DNA of 15,306 nucleotides from a bacterium (GTDB taxonomy: Bacteria; Patescibacteriota; Saccharimonadia; Saccharimonadales; UBA4665). Positions 7,069-13,786 of the stretch are shown in pieces; position 1 is the stretch's first letter, and each line of letters starts with the position of its first letter. The translations under genes and the position numbers were made by a program. Location: contig JAJYKI010000005.1 in the NCBI GenBank assembly GCA_021788675.1, positions 1-15,306 of the forward strand, written 5' to 3'. A model generated the notes under the pieces. The model ran no database searches and was not told where the DNA came from. It worked only from the letters and a program-made list of their open reading frames with translations.

Positions 7069-8979
7069 ATGTCAAAAATTATAGGTATAGACTTAGGTAC
7101 AACCAACTCGGCTATGGCGGTTATGCAAGCCGGAAAGCCGGAGATTATTGCTAACAGCGAAGGCAACCGTACGACCCCATCGGTCGTTGCCGTTAATAAA
7201 AACGGCGAACGTCTGGTTGGCCAGATTGCCCGTCGCCAACAAGTTACCAACCCCAAGAATACAATTTATGAAGTTAAGCGTCTGATCGGGCGTAATTTTA
7301 ACGATTCCGAGGTCCAGAGAGATCTTAAGCTTCTAGGCTATGAGATTAAAAAGGGCGGGAATGGCGTCAAGGTAGTAATGGCCGACAAGGAATATAGTCC
7401 GGAAGAAATCAGCGCCATGATCTTAGCCAAGCTCAAGGCTGACGCCGAGGCTTTTCTTGGCGACAAAGTCACCGAAGCCGTCATTACCGTGCCGGCATAT
7501 TTTGATGATAGTCAACGTCAAGCCACTAAGGACGCCGGTAAGATTGCCGGGCTAGAAGTTAAGCGTATCATCAACGAGCCGACAGCCGCGGCTTTGGCTT
7601 ACGGCTTGGACAAGGAAGGCAAAAGCGACGAAAAAATTGCCGTTTATGACCTTGGCGGCGGTACGTTTGACGTGTCCATACTCGAACTTGGTGACGGAGT
7701 TTTCGAGGTTAAAAGCACCAATGGCGATACTCACTTGGGTGGTGCTGACTTTGACCGGGTAATCGTGAATTATTTTGTAGACGAGTTTAAAAAAGAGTCC
7801 GGTATCGACATTGCAGACGATAAACCGGCAATGCAAAGATTGCGTGACGAAGCCGAAAAAGCCAAGATTGAACTATCGACTGCCCAAGAAGTAGATATTA
7901 ATCTTCCCTTTTTGACCGCAGACGCTGAAGGACCTAAGCATTTTGAGCATAAACTAACCCGCTCTAAGCTTGAAAGTCTGGTGGCTGAACTTATAGATAA
8001 GACCCAGGATCCCTGTGAAAAGGCCCTGAAGGATGCCGGTCTTAAAGCCAGCGATATAGACGCCGTTGTTTTAGTCGGCGGTATGACCCGAATGCCATCA
8101 GTTCAGGAAAAAGTTAAAAAGATATTCGGCAAAGACCCGATGAAGGGTGTTAACCCTGATGAGGTTGTGGCTGTAGGAGCGGCTATTCAAGGCGGAGTCT
8201 TACAGGGCGACGTTAAAGATGTCCTGCTACTTGATGTTACTCCTTTAAGTCTTGGTATTGAGACTATGGGTGGGGTGATGACCAAGCTGATTGAGCGTAA
8301 TACCACTATTCCGACATCAAAGAGCGAAGTATTTTCAACGGCGGCCGACAACCAGCCGCAAGTTGAAATACATGTCGCCCAAGGTGAGCGCGAAATGATT
8401 GAGGGCAACAAGAGCCTGGGTCGATTTATTCTAGATGGCATCCCGCCGGCGCCGAGAGGCATCCCGCAAATTGAAGTTACTTTCAATATCGACGCCAACG
8501 GAATCTTAAATGTTACAGCCAAGGACAAGGGTACCGGTAAAGAGCAGAGCATAACTATTAGCGGTTCGGGCAATCTTGACAAAACAGAAGTCGAGCGCAT
8601 GGCCAAAGAAGCTGAAGCCCATGCCGAAGAAGATAAGGACCGCAAAGCCGCCGTTGAGGCCAGAAATATGCTTGACGGTGCGATTTACCAGGCGCAAAAG
8701 CTAGTCAGCGACAACAAAGACAAGCTCAGCGATGAAGACGCTAAAACTTTGAATGAAGCCATCGACACGGCCAAAAAGACCTTTTCGGACGATAAGGCTG
8801 ACAAATCGGCTATTGAAGCAGCTGCCAAGACACTTAACGACGTCATGATGCCAATCGGTGCCAAGTTGTATGAAAACTCATCGTCCAACACCGAAGCAAA
8901 GGCGGAGGAAGATAAGGCCAAGGACGGGCCGATTGAGGGTGAAGTTGTCGACGAAAAGACCGACAAAGAAGAAAAATAA
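7069..8979 (+). CDS. dnaK: Hsp70 chaperone DnaK
   Basis: ATP-driven chaperone that binds exposed hydrophobic segments together with DnaJ and GrpE. Full length, 636 residues. The nucleotide-binding domain starts with IGIDLGTTNSAMAV (from residue 4) and contains the phosphate motif DLGGGTFD (194-201), VNEPTAAALAYG-type sequence (here IINEPTAAALAYG) and VLVGGMTRMP. The interdomain linker is DVLLLDVTP (384-392), followed by the substrate-binding beta domain and the helical lid, and an acidic tail ending EEK. ATG at 7069 is 11 nt after AGGAAAGGG. It is controlled by the CIRCE-containing promoter upstream and is separated from dnaJ by 67 bp that can form a hairpin. Confidence 0.98.
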   Translation: MSKIIGIDLGTTNSAMAVMQAGKPEIIANSEGNRTTPSVVAVNKNGERLVGQIARRQQVTNPKNTIYEVKRLIGRNFNDSEVQRDLKLLGYEIKKGGNGVKVVMADKEYSPEEISAMILAKLKADAEAFLGDKVTEAVITVPAYFDDSQRQATKDAGKIAGLEVKRIINEPTAAALAYGLDKEGKSDEKIAVYDLGGGTFDVSILELGDGVFEVKSTNGDTHLGGADFDRVIVNYFVDEFKKESGIDIADDKPAMQRLRDEAEKAKIELSTAQEVDINLPFLTADAEGPKHFEHKLTRSKLESLVAELIDKTQDPCEKALKDAGLKASDIDAVVLVGGMTRMPSVQEKVKKIFGKDPMKGVNPDEVVAVGAAIQGGVLQGDVKDVLLLDVTPLSLGIETMGGVMTKLIERNTTIPTSKSEVFSTAADNQPQVEIHVAQGEREMIEGNKSLGRFILDGIPPAPRGIPQIEVTFNIDANGILNVTAKDKGTGKEQSITISGSGNLDKTEVERMAKEAEAHAEEDKDRKAAVEARNMLDGAIYQAQKLVSDNKDKLSDEDAKTLNEAIDTAKKTFSDDKADKSAIEAAAKTLNDVMMPIGAKLYENSSSNTEAKAEEDKAKDGPIEGEVVDEKTDKEEK

Positions 8980-8981
8980 CC

Positions 8982-9021
8982 TTGTAAGCCTACTAGAGTC
9001 CGCGTGGCTCTGGCTGTACAA
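8982..9021 (+). other. Imperfect two-stem hairpin between dnaK and dnaJ
   Basis: Outer arms TTGTAAGCC (8982-8990) and GGCTGTACAA (9012-9021) pair over 9 bp with one bulged G. Inside, AGAGTC (8995-9000) pairs with GGCTCT (9006-9011) around the loop CGCGT, including one G-U pair. There is no U-tract after it, and the dnaJ Shine-Dalgarno follows 10 nt later. It may act as an mRNA processing or stability element that lowers dnaJ relative to dnaK; it does not look like a full terminator. Confidence 0.5.
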
Positions 9022-9046
9022 CGACTTTTAAAGGAAGTAGCTTAAA

Positions 9047-10147
9047 ATGGCCCAACGCGATTACTACGAAGTACTAGGTGTTTCCAAGGATGCGTCTGCC
9101 GACGAAATCAAAAAGGCTTTTCGCCGTGCAGCTATTGAGCATCACCCCGATCGCGGCGGAGACGAAGCCAAATTTAAAGAAATCAACGAAGCTTACGAAG
9201 TCTTGAAGGATCCGGCTAAGCGGCAGCGATATGACCAGTTCGGGCATGCCGGTGTTGGAGGAAGTCCGGGTGGAGATAACGGATTTGGCGGTTTTGGTGG
9301 TTACCAGAACGTTAATTTTGACTTTGGCGATCTGGGACTGGGAGATATTTTCAGCAGCTTTTTTGGCGGCGGGTCAACCAATGCCCAACAGCCAAACCGC
9401 GGTCGGGATATTGAAACCAAAGTTGAGATCGACTTTGAGCAAGCCGTTTTCGGAACGGAAGTCGAAGTAAGCCTTAATCTTGAAGATACTTGTGATCATT
9501 GTAAGGGAACTACGGCCGAGCCGGGACATGACTTAAAGACATGCGCTACTTGTGGTGGTAGCGGTCAGGTCGTTAGGGTTACGCGAACCGTTTTCGGCAA
9601 TATTCAGCAAGCCAGTGTTTGTCCGACCTGTCACGGACGCGGCAAAATACCGGAAAAGGTATGCAGCGTTTGTAATGGCAAGGGCACGAAAGCCAAACGC
9701 CAAAAGATAAATTTGAAGATACCGGCTGGGGTTGATGACGGAGCGACTATCCGTTTGCGCGAACATGGCGAAGCGATTGCCGGGGGCCCCAAAGGTGATC
9801 TTTATGTCAATATCCGGGTAAAGCCGCACAAGCAATTTACGCGTGAGGGTGACTTGATTCTCAGCGATGAACATATAGATATGGTAACCGCCGCATTGGG
9901 GGGAGAAATTGAAGTCAGCACAGTCGATGGTTTGGTAACTATGAAAATACCGGCCGGCACCCAAAGTCATAGTGACTTTAAGCTTTCCGGACACGGCGTG
10001 CCGCACATTCGCGGCAATACCCGCGGGGCGCATATCGTAACTGTAATAGTAGATACGCCGACCAAGTTGAATAAACAGCAGCAGGACATATTGAAAGACT
10101 TTGCAGCCTCAAATAATGCTCAAGATAAACGAGGATTTTGGCGATAG
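9047..10147 (+). CDS. dnaJ: Chaperone protein DnaJ (Hsp40, type A)
   Basis: Co-chaperone that stimulates DnaK ATP hydrolysis and delivers substrates. The 366-residue protein has the complete type A layout: J domain (about 4-67) with the essential HPD at 33-35, a Gly/Phe-rich linker (GVGGSPGGDNGFGGFGG), a zinc region with four cysteine pairs starting at residues 149 (CDHC), 166 (CATC), 192 (CPTC) and 206 (CSVC), and two C-terminal beta domains. The first repeat is weaker than CxxCxGxG because it reads CDHCKGTT; the four cysteine pairs are all present. ATG at 9047 follows AGGAAG (9032-9037) by 9 nt. No separate promoter is obvious, so it is probably co-transcribed with dnaK. Confidence 0.97.
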   Translation: MAQRDYYEVLGVSKDASADEIKKAFRRAAIEHHPDRGGDEAKFKEINEAYEVLKDPAKRQRYDQFGHAGVGGSPGGDNGFGGFGGYQNVNFDFGDLGLGDIFSSFFGGGSTNAQQPNRGRDIETKVEIDFEQAVFGTEVEVSLNLEDTCDHCKGTTAEPGHDLKTCATCGGSGQVVRVTRTVFGNIQQASVCPTCHGRGKIPEKVCSVCNGKGTKAKRQKINLKIPAGVDDGATIRLREHGEAIAGGPKGDLYVNIRVKPHKQFTREGDLILSDEHIDMVTAALGGEIEVSTVDGLVTMKIPAGTQSHSDFKLSGHGVPHIRGNTRGAHIVTVIVDTPTKLNKQQQDILKDFAASNNAQDKRGFWR

Positions 10148-10149
10148 TA

Positions 10150-10178
10150 TTGCTAAAGCGTATAGAAAGTACTATTAA
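10150..10178 (+). promoter_or_regulatory. Weak possible promoter upstream of the small membrane peptide
   Basis: TTGCTA (10150-10155) and TATTAA (10173-10178) are 17 nt apart; each matches the consensus at four of six bases. It would start transcription a few bases before the ATG at 10188. The region also contains a weak inverted repeat, ATAGTA (10144-10149) with TACTAT (10170-10175), that overlaps the dnaJ stop codon. Confidence 0.3.
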
Positions 10179-10187
10179 TTATGTTTA

Positions 10188-10313
10188 ATGTCTTTAAAAA
10201 TAAACAACCAATCCGGGTTTATCCCGCTTCTAATAACCATACTTCTAATCGTCATATTTATTATTTACCTGGCATATATGCGCGTACATTCCCACCAAAC
10301 AATAAAGCTGTAG
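10188..10313 (+). CDS. Small single-helix membrane peptide, 41 residues
   Basis: Starting at ATG 10188 the frame encodes a 41-residue peptide: a short polar N-terminus (MSLKINNQSG), one strongly hydrophobic stretch of about 19 residues starting FIPLLITILLIVIF, then YLAYMRV and a polar tail. This is a clear single transmembrane helix. The GF at the polar-hydrophobic junction resembles a prepilin cleavage site, but the usual Glu at +5 is absent, so a pilin role is only a guess. It ends 16 bp before the retropepsin/ATP-grasp gene, which suggests co-transcription. A competing 49-residue frame (10181-10330) in another register has no hydrophobic segment, but its TAA overlaps the next ATG (TAATG); I consider it less likely. 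Function unknown. Confidence 0.55.
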   Translation: MSLKINNQSGFIPLLITILLIVIFIIYLAYMRVHSHQTIKL

Positions 10314-10329
10314 CCGGAGCTGTATTGTA

Positions 10330-11643
10330 ATGGCCACCCAATACATGCCGCATATCGGTACTAAAGAGCTAGTCGGGCTGCCGGATTATGGCATAAACGA
10401 CGTGCCGGCTAAAGTCGACACTGGAGCTGACAGTTCGGCCATATGGGTCAGTCAGATACAAGAGAAAGCCGGAGAATTGAGTTTCGTATTGTTTGGTCCA
10501 GTCTCGCCTTTTTATACCGGCGAAATTATTCGTACCCGGCAATTTTCAATGGTGAAAGTAAAAAACTCATTCGGACACGAACAAGAAAGATATAAGGTGA
10601 ATCTAAAAATAAGGATAGCCGACCGGAATATCAAAGTTCGTATTACACTTGCAGATCGTTCCAGCAACCGCTACCCGATATTGATTGGACGTCGAACCAT
10701 AAAGGGCAAGTTTTTGGTAGATGTTTCGAAAATTAATTTACCCAAAACTACTCACAGCCTCCTTTTTCTTTACTCAGAAGGCAAGAGTTCGCCAAATGAT
10801 TTTTTTAATTATGCCAATCAGAGCGGATTGTCTATCTATGGAGCGAACTATGAAGATATAATCTTTCGTACCGGTGATAATAACAAAATAAGTATCCTAA
10901 GAACCGGTGAGGATTTAGCGAGCTTTGCGGCCGTGTATTTTAATCGCGTCGCTTCATCGCACAGAGGCTATGGCCATATTGCATCTGCAATTGCACAATA
11001 TCTTGAGGCTAGGAACGTGGAATTTATTGATCGATCCGTCATCAATGCACAGGATCCATCAAAGCTGCATCAGTATATAGTCTTGACCGATCATCACATA
11101 AGAGTGCCGCAAACCATATTCATGTTTAATGATCAAATGGCCGAAAATTACGATATGATTGTTCAAGAACTGGGTCTGCCTTTTGTCCTGAAAGACGATC
11201 TCGGCAAACGCGGGCGCCACAGATATTTTATTGAGAATAAAGCCGACTTTGATCGAGCACTTAGTCAATGCAAAGAAGAGCTGGTCTGGCTATTGGCACA
11301 AAAGTATGTCGTTAATGATACGAATTACCGTCTTTTGGTGATGGGGGACAGGGTAGAGGTTGTTATTCGGCGCAGCCAAGCTGCCAATAATAGTAAAAAA
11401 ACGCTAGACAACACAACACTAGTTGATATATCCGAAATACCCCAAAAAGTCCTTCGAGACTCTGTATTGGCAGCTAAGCTGCTACAGCTTCAGATTGCTG
11501 GCGTTGATGTAATGCAAGACAAATCTACTAAATTATGGTATTGTCTTGAGGTTAATAAGTCTCCCCAAATATATAGCGGGCAGTATATTGACGCGAAGCA
11601 AGCAGGTTTAGTGAGATACCTAAAGCGTCGCTTGCCGGACTAA
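10330..11643 (+). CDS. RimB-like retropepsin domain fused to a RimK-like ATP-grasp domain
   Basis: The 437-residue protein joins two domains. Residues 1 to about 140 match the 'ATP-dependent zinc protease' / RimB family (PF05618), which has a retropepsin fold: the active-site-like DTGADSSAI (30-38) and the later block YPILIGRRTIKG, typical of aspartic protease chains. Residues from about 200 onward resemble an ATP-grasp fold: VLKDDLGKRGRHRY is the likely nucleotide-lid region, VVNDTNYRLLVMGDRV follows, and LEVNKSPQ carries the metal-binding Glu407 and Asn409. The family is known to occur next to rimK, and rimK is the next gene, 24 bp downstream. RimB in Pseudomonas is a protease partner of RimK. 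The fusion could remove or process tails and also ligate amino acids. ATG at 10330 follows GGAG (10316-10319) by 10 nt. The ATP-grasp half is divergent and its substrate cannot be told. Confidence 0.8.
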   Translation: MATQYMPHIGTKELVGLPDYGINDVPAKVDTGADSSAIWVSQIQEKAGELSFVLFGPVSPFYTGEIIRTRQFSMVKVKNSFGHEQERYKVNLKIRIADRNIKVRITLADRSSNRYPILIGRRTIKGKFLVDVSKINLPKTTHSLLFLYSEGKSSPNDFFNYANQSGLSIYGANYEDIIFRTGDNNKISILRTGEDLASFAAVYFNRVASSHRGYGHIASAIAQYLEARNVEFIDRSVINAQDPSKLHQYIVLTDHHIRVPQTIFMFNDQMAENYDMIVQELGLPFVLKDDLGKRGRHRYFIENKADFDRALSQCKEELVWLLAQKYVVNDTNYRLLVMGDRVEVVIRRSQAANNSKKTLDNTTLVDISEIPQKVLRDSVLAAKLLQLQIAGVDVMQDKSTKLWYCLEVNKSPQIYSGQYIDAKQAGLVRYLKRRLPD

Positions 11644-11667
11644 ATCTAAAAAGTTAGCAGGTTAATT

Positions 11668-12570
11668 ATGAACATTGTTATTTTATCCAAAGGTCCCGGT
11701 AATTACTCGACCAAAAGATTGATCGAAGAAGCAAAGCTGCGCGGACATAATGTCAGGGTTGTGAATTACGCTAAGTGTTTTGTCACCCTAGAGCCTAACA
11801 ATCCAATAGTTAACTATGGTGGTGAAGAAATCAAAGACGTAGACGCGATTATTCCAAGAATCGCTTCGAATTTAACCATGTACGGCTCGTCGATTGTTCG
11901 CCAATTCGAAATGCAGAATGTTTTTACGACCACCAGTTCAATCGCGATCGTTCGCTCCAGAGATAAACTGCGCAGTATGCAGCTTCTGGCTAAGGCCGGT
12001 GTGGGCATTCCCAAGACGGTTTTTGCAAGGGAAACTGCCGATTACGAAGGTGTCTTGGAGCAAGTCGGCGGCGCTCCGGTTATAATCAAGGTTGCTAGAG
12101 GAACCCATGGTCAGGGCGTTGTCTTAGGTGAAACCAGGAAAGCCGCACTGGCCGTGATGCAGGCCTTTAATGTAGAAAATGTAAACTTTTTGGTTCAAGA
12201 ATTCGTAGCTGAGAGTCGCGGCGAAGATATAAGAGCGTTTGTAGTTAACGGTAAAGTTGTTGCTAGTATGTTGCGTTCGGCTTCGGACGGAGACTTCAGG
12301 TCAAATCTTCACCAGGGTGGTCAGGGAAGCGTCGTTAAACTAACCGATGAAGAGCGCCGAACGGCTCAAAAAGCAGCTAAAACCATGGGGTTAACTATTG
12401 CCGGCGTGGACATGCTTAGAAGTGATCGTGGTCCGCTTGTTTTGGAAGTTAATTCTTCGCCGGGCTTTGGAATTGAAAAAGTCACCGGCCGCAACGTGGC
12501 TGCCAGTATCATTGAATATACCGAGCATTCGGCTAAAACGGGTCGTCGCAAAGACAAAGTCGGGGCTTAA
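11668..12570 (+). CDS. rimK: RimK-type ATP-grasp ligase (S6-glutamate ligase family)
   Basis: RimK adds glutamate residues to the C-terminus of ribosomal protein S6 in E. coli and can make poly-glutamate. The product is 300 residues, the same length as E. coli RimK, and resembles it throughout: DAIIPRI, SIVRQFEM, RSRDKLRSMQLLAKAG, VGGAPVIIKVARGTHGQGV (the ATP-grasp loop), EGDFRSNLH-type sequence (here DGDFRSNLHQGG), and GPLVLEVNSSPG. Asp248, Glu260 and Asn262, the magnesium ligands of the E. coli enzyme, fall at the same residue numbers. The C-terminal tail is basic (TGRRKDK). The start ATG is 6 nt after a short AGG. It is likely in one operon with the retropepsin/ATP-grasp fusion upstream. 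The actual acceptor protein here is not shown by the sequence. Confidence 0.92.
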   Translation: MNIVILSKGPGNYSTKRLIEEAKLRGHNVRVVNYAKCFVTLEPNNPIVNYGGEEIKDVDAIIPRIASNLTMYGSSIVRQFEMQNVFTTTSSIAIVRSRDKLRSMQLLAKAGVGIPKTVFARETADYEGVLEQVGGAPVIIKVARGTHGQGVVLGETRKAALAVMQAFNVENVNFLVQEFVAESRGEDIRAFVVNGKVVASMLRSASDGDFRSNLHQGGQGSVVKLTDEERRTAQKAAKTMGLTIAGVDMLRSDRGPLVLEVNSSPGFGIEKVTGRNVAASIIEYTEHSAKTGRRKDKVGA

Positions 12571-12584
12571 AAGCAAACCGCTCG

Positions 12585-12593
12585 TGCTATAGT
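12585..12593 (+). promoter_or_regulatory. Extended -10 promoter just before the membrane protein gene
   Basis: TGC followed by TATAGT (12588-12593) forms an extended -10 box; no good -35 is seen 17 nt upstream. The box ends 5 nt before GTG 12599 and 11 nt before ATG 12605, suggesting a leaderless or nearly leaderless mRNA. Confidence 0.5.
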
Positions 12594-12598
12594 CATAG

Positions 12599-13096
12599 GT
12601 GGGTATGTCTTTAGGATTAATCTGGCTGGCAATAATCTTACTCATACCGGTAATCGGTCTATATGTATTAAGAGTTAATGCCGTACCGGTTTATTTAGCT
12701 TTATGTGTTGGTTATGTGGCAATGGTTTTTGGTGCTGGCAACGCCAATCTACTGGTCACTCAAGGCAATCGTCTATTGCCTGCCAATACCGGTATAAATC
12801 TCGTATTTTTGGTCTTGCCGGCCATAGTCACGGCAGTATTGTCCGTCGGCTCAGCTCACGGCAAAAAGCGTATCATTAATCTTGTGCCGTCTATAGCGCT
12901 AGGCTTTTCATCAGTCATCTTAATTACGCCGCAATTGCCCAAAGCGCTAGCCGGCTCGATATACTCGACCGGATACTGGTCCACGATTAAGTCCTACGAA
13001 ACAACCATAATGCTGTTCAGTTCGTTAATAATTTTGATTTTTCTATGGCTGAGTCTAAAAAACTTTAAACCGTCAAAGCACAGAAATAAAGACTAA
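12599..13096 (+). CDS. Multi-pass membrane protein of unknown function
   Basis: I do not recognise this family. The 165-residue product (163 if the ATG at 12605 is used) is dominated by about five hydrophobic segments, near residues 4-26, 28-46, 66-88, 94-114 and 134-155, with a charged AHGKKR loop after the third and a basic C-terminal tail (KNFKPSKHRNKD) likely facing the cytoplasm. The third loop contains polar residues (TQGNRLLPANTG). GTG 12599 fits the position expected for a leaderless start from the extended -10 box; ATG 12605 is the alternative, with GGTGGG too close to act as a Shine-Dalgarno. It follows rimK by 28 bp, so read-through from rimK is also possible. Its stop overlaps the stop of the convergent gene by 4 bp. 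Confidence 0.75.
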   Translation: MGMSLGLIWLAIILLIPVIGLYVLRVNAVPVYLALCVGYVAMVFGAGNANLLVTQGNRLLPANTGINLVFLVLPAIVTAVLSVGSAHGKKRIINLVPSIALGFSSVILITPQLPKALAGSIYSTGYWSTIKSYETTIMLFSSLIILIFLWLSLKNFKPSKHRNKD

Positions 13097-13704
13097 TTTT
13101 TTTTCCTGCGCTTGCGAGGCTTGGGATTAAATACGTTTTCGGTGTTTGCGAATTTAATTCTGTCGGATTGTCCACTCTTGAGCTCCCGCTCGGCTGCCTC
13201 TATGAGCCGATCGTACGTCGCATCGCCGTCTCCTGCGCGCAAATATATGTCAATGAAGGCAGTTCTTGGTTGTGCGTTGCCATTAATGGTTATTATTTCA
13301 GCAACTCTATATCTTCCTCTCCCCAAATCTACTACTTTATAAGTAGTATTTCTTTCGGGAATTCTATTATAGCCGATATCATAATGGGGAGAATCGGTAT
13401 CAACCGCGCGAGCTTCTTCGTCTCGCATTGCGCGTTTTTGTTTTTCCATTGCCATCTCAGCCAATCTATGCAATTTGTCTGCAAAAGCATCTGGCTTAGG
13501 GGTTTCACTGGAGATTTCGGGCCTTAACGCAACATTTTCACTAGGGTCTCCGGTGTCTTGTCTGATGGAAGAAAGCCTCTCTCGTAAGTTGTCTTTTTTT
13601 GTAGGTGTGTCGCTAACTATTTCTGGAGACGGCTCTGGACTGGTTGGGTCGCTAATCTGATCTTCCCATAGAGTTGGTTGATACGGCTTTTTTTCTGGAG
13701 ACAT
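13093..13704 (-). CDS. Unrecognised protein with disordered N-terminus and basic tail
   Basis: Function unknown. The 203-residue product begins MSPEKKPYQPT and its first ~65 residues are rich in Pro, Ser, Asp, Glu and Thr, suggesting disorder. A predicted helix (about 70-100, ADKLHRLAEMAMEKQKRAMRDEEA) is followed by a compact part of about 75 residues (TYKVVDLGRGRYRVAEIITI, then TAFIDIYLRAGDG and a helix DRLIEAAERELKSGQ) that looks like a small alpha-beta domain. It ends in a strongly basic tail, KPRKRRKKN. The in-frame start at 13767 would add 21 residues, but a promoter with a -10 box ending 6 nt before ATG 13704 favours the shorter form. It is the only minus-strand gene in the window and lies between the membrane protein and the DUF1704 gene. 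The basic tail could bind nucleic acid or the cell envelope; this is inference only. Confidence 0.7.
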   Translation of the reverse strand: MSPEKKPYQPTLWEDQISDPTSPEPSPEIVSDTPTKKDNLRERLSSIRQDTGDPSENVALRPEISSETPKPDAFADKLHRLAEMAMEKQKRAMRDEEARAVDTDSPHYDIGYNRIPERNTTYKVVDLGRGRYRVAEIITINGNAQPRTAFIDIYLRAGDGDATYDRLIEAAERELKSGQSDRIKFANTENVFNPKPRKRRKKN

Positions 13705-13710
13705 AAAAAT

Positions 13711-13739
13711 ATAGTACAACAAATAACTTAAAAACTCAA
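13711..13739 (-). promoter_or_regulatory. Minus-strand promoter, leaderless type
   Basis: Read on the minus strand, TTGAGT (13739-13734) and TACTAT (13716-13711) are separated by exactly 17 nt. Only 6 nt lie between the -10 box and the ATG at 13704-13702, so the predicted transcript would begin on the start codon. No Shine-Dalgarno is present. Confidence 0.6.
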
Positions 13740-13750
13740 TACCCGTGGTA

Positions 13751-13780
13751 TAGACCAATTCGCGCAAAAGTGATTAAATA
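13751..13780 (+). promoter_or_regulatory. Weak possible promoter of the DUF1704 gene
   Basis: TAGACC (13751-13756) and TAAATA (13775-13780) are 18 nt apart, both imperfect. The -10-like box ends 6 nt before GTG 13787. It lies in the 82-bp divergent region shared with the minus-strand gene. No Shine-Dalgarno is seen. Confidence 0.25.
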
Positions 13781-13786
13781 TTGTTA

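Noticed and set aside
8187..8645. 152-codon minus-strand frame opposite dnaK
   Set aside because: Antisense shadow of the conserved dnaK gene; its Ser/Leu-rich composition is what a reverse-complemented gene gives.
9533..10033. 166-codon minus-strand frame opposite dnaJ
   Set aside because: It lies entirely antisense to the well-conserved dnaJ coding region and shows no recognisable protein features or promoter.
10181..10330. 49-codon frame whose TAA overlaps the fusion gene's ATG
   Set aside because: It has no helix, motif or compositional sign of a protein, whereas the overlapping frame at 10188 encodes a clear transmembrane segment. The TAATG junction leaves some doubt.
13705..13767. N-terminal extension of the minus-strand gene from 13767
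   Set aside because: The extension would cover a well-spaced promoter whose -10 box ends 6 nt before ATG 13704.
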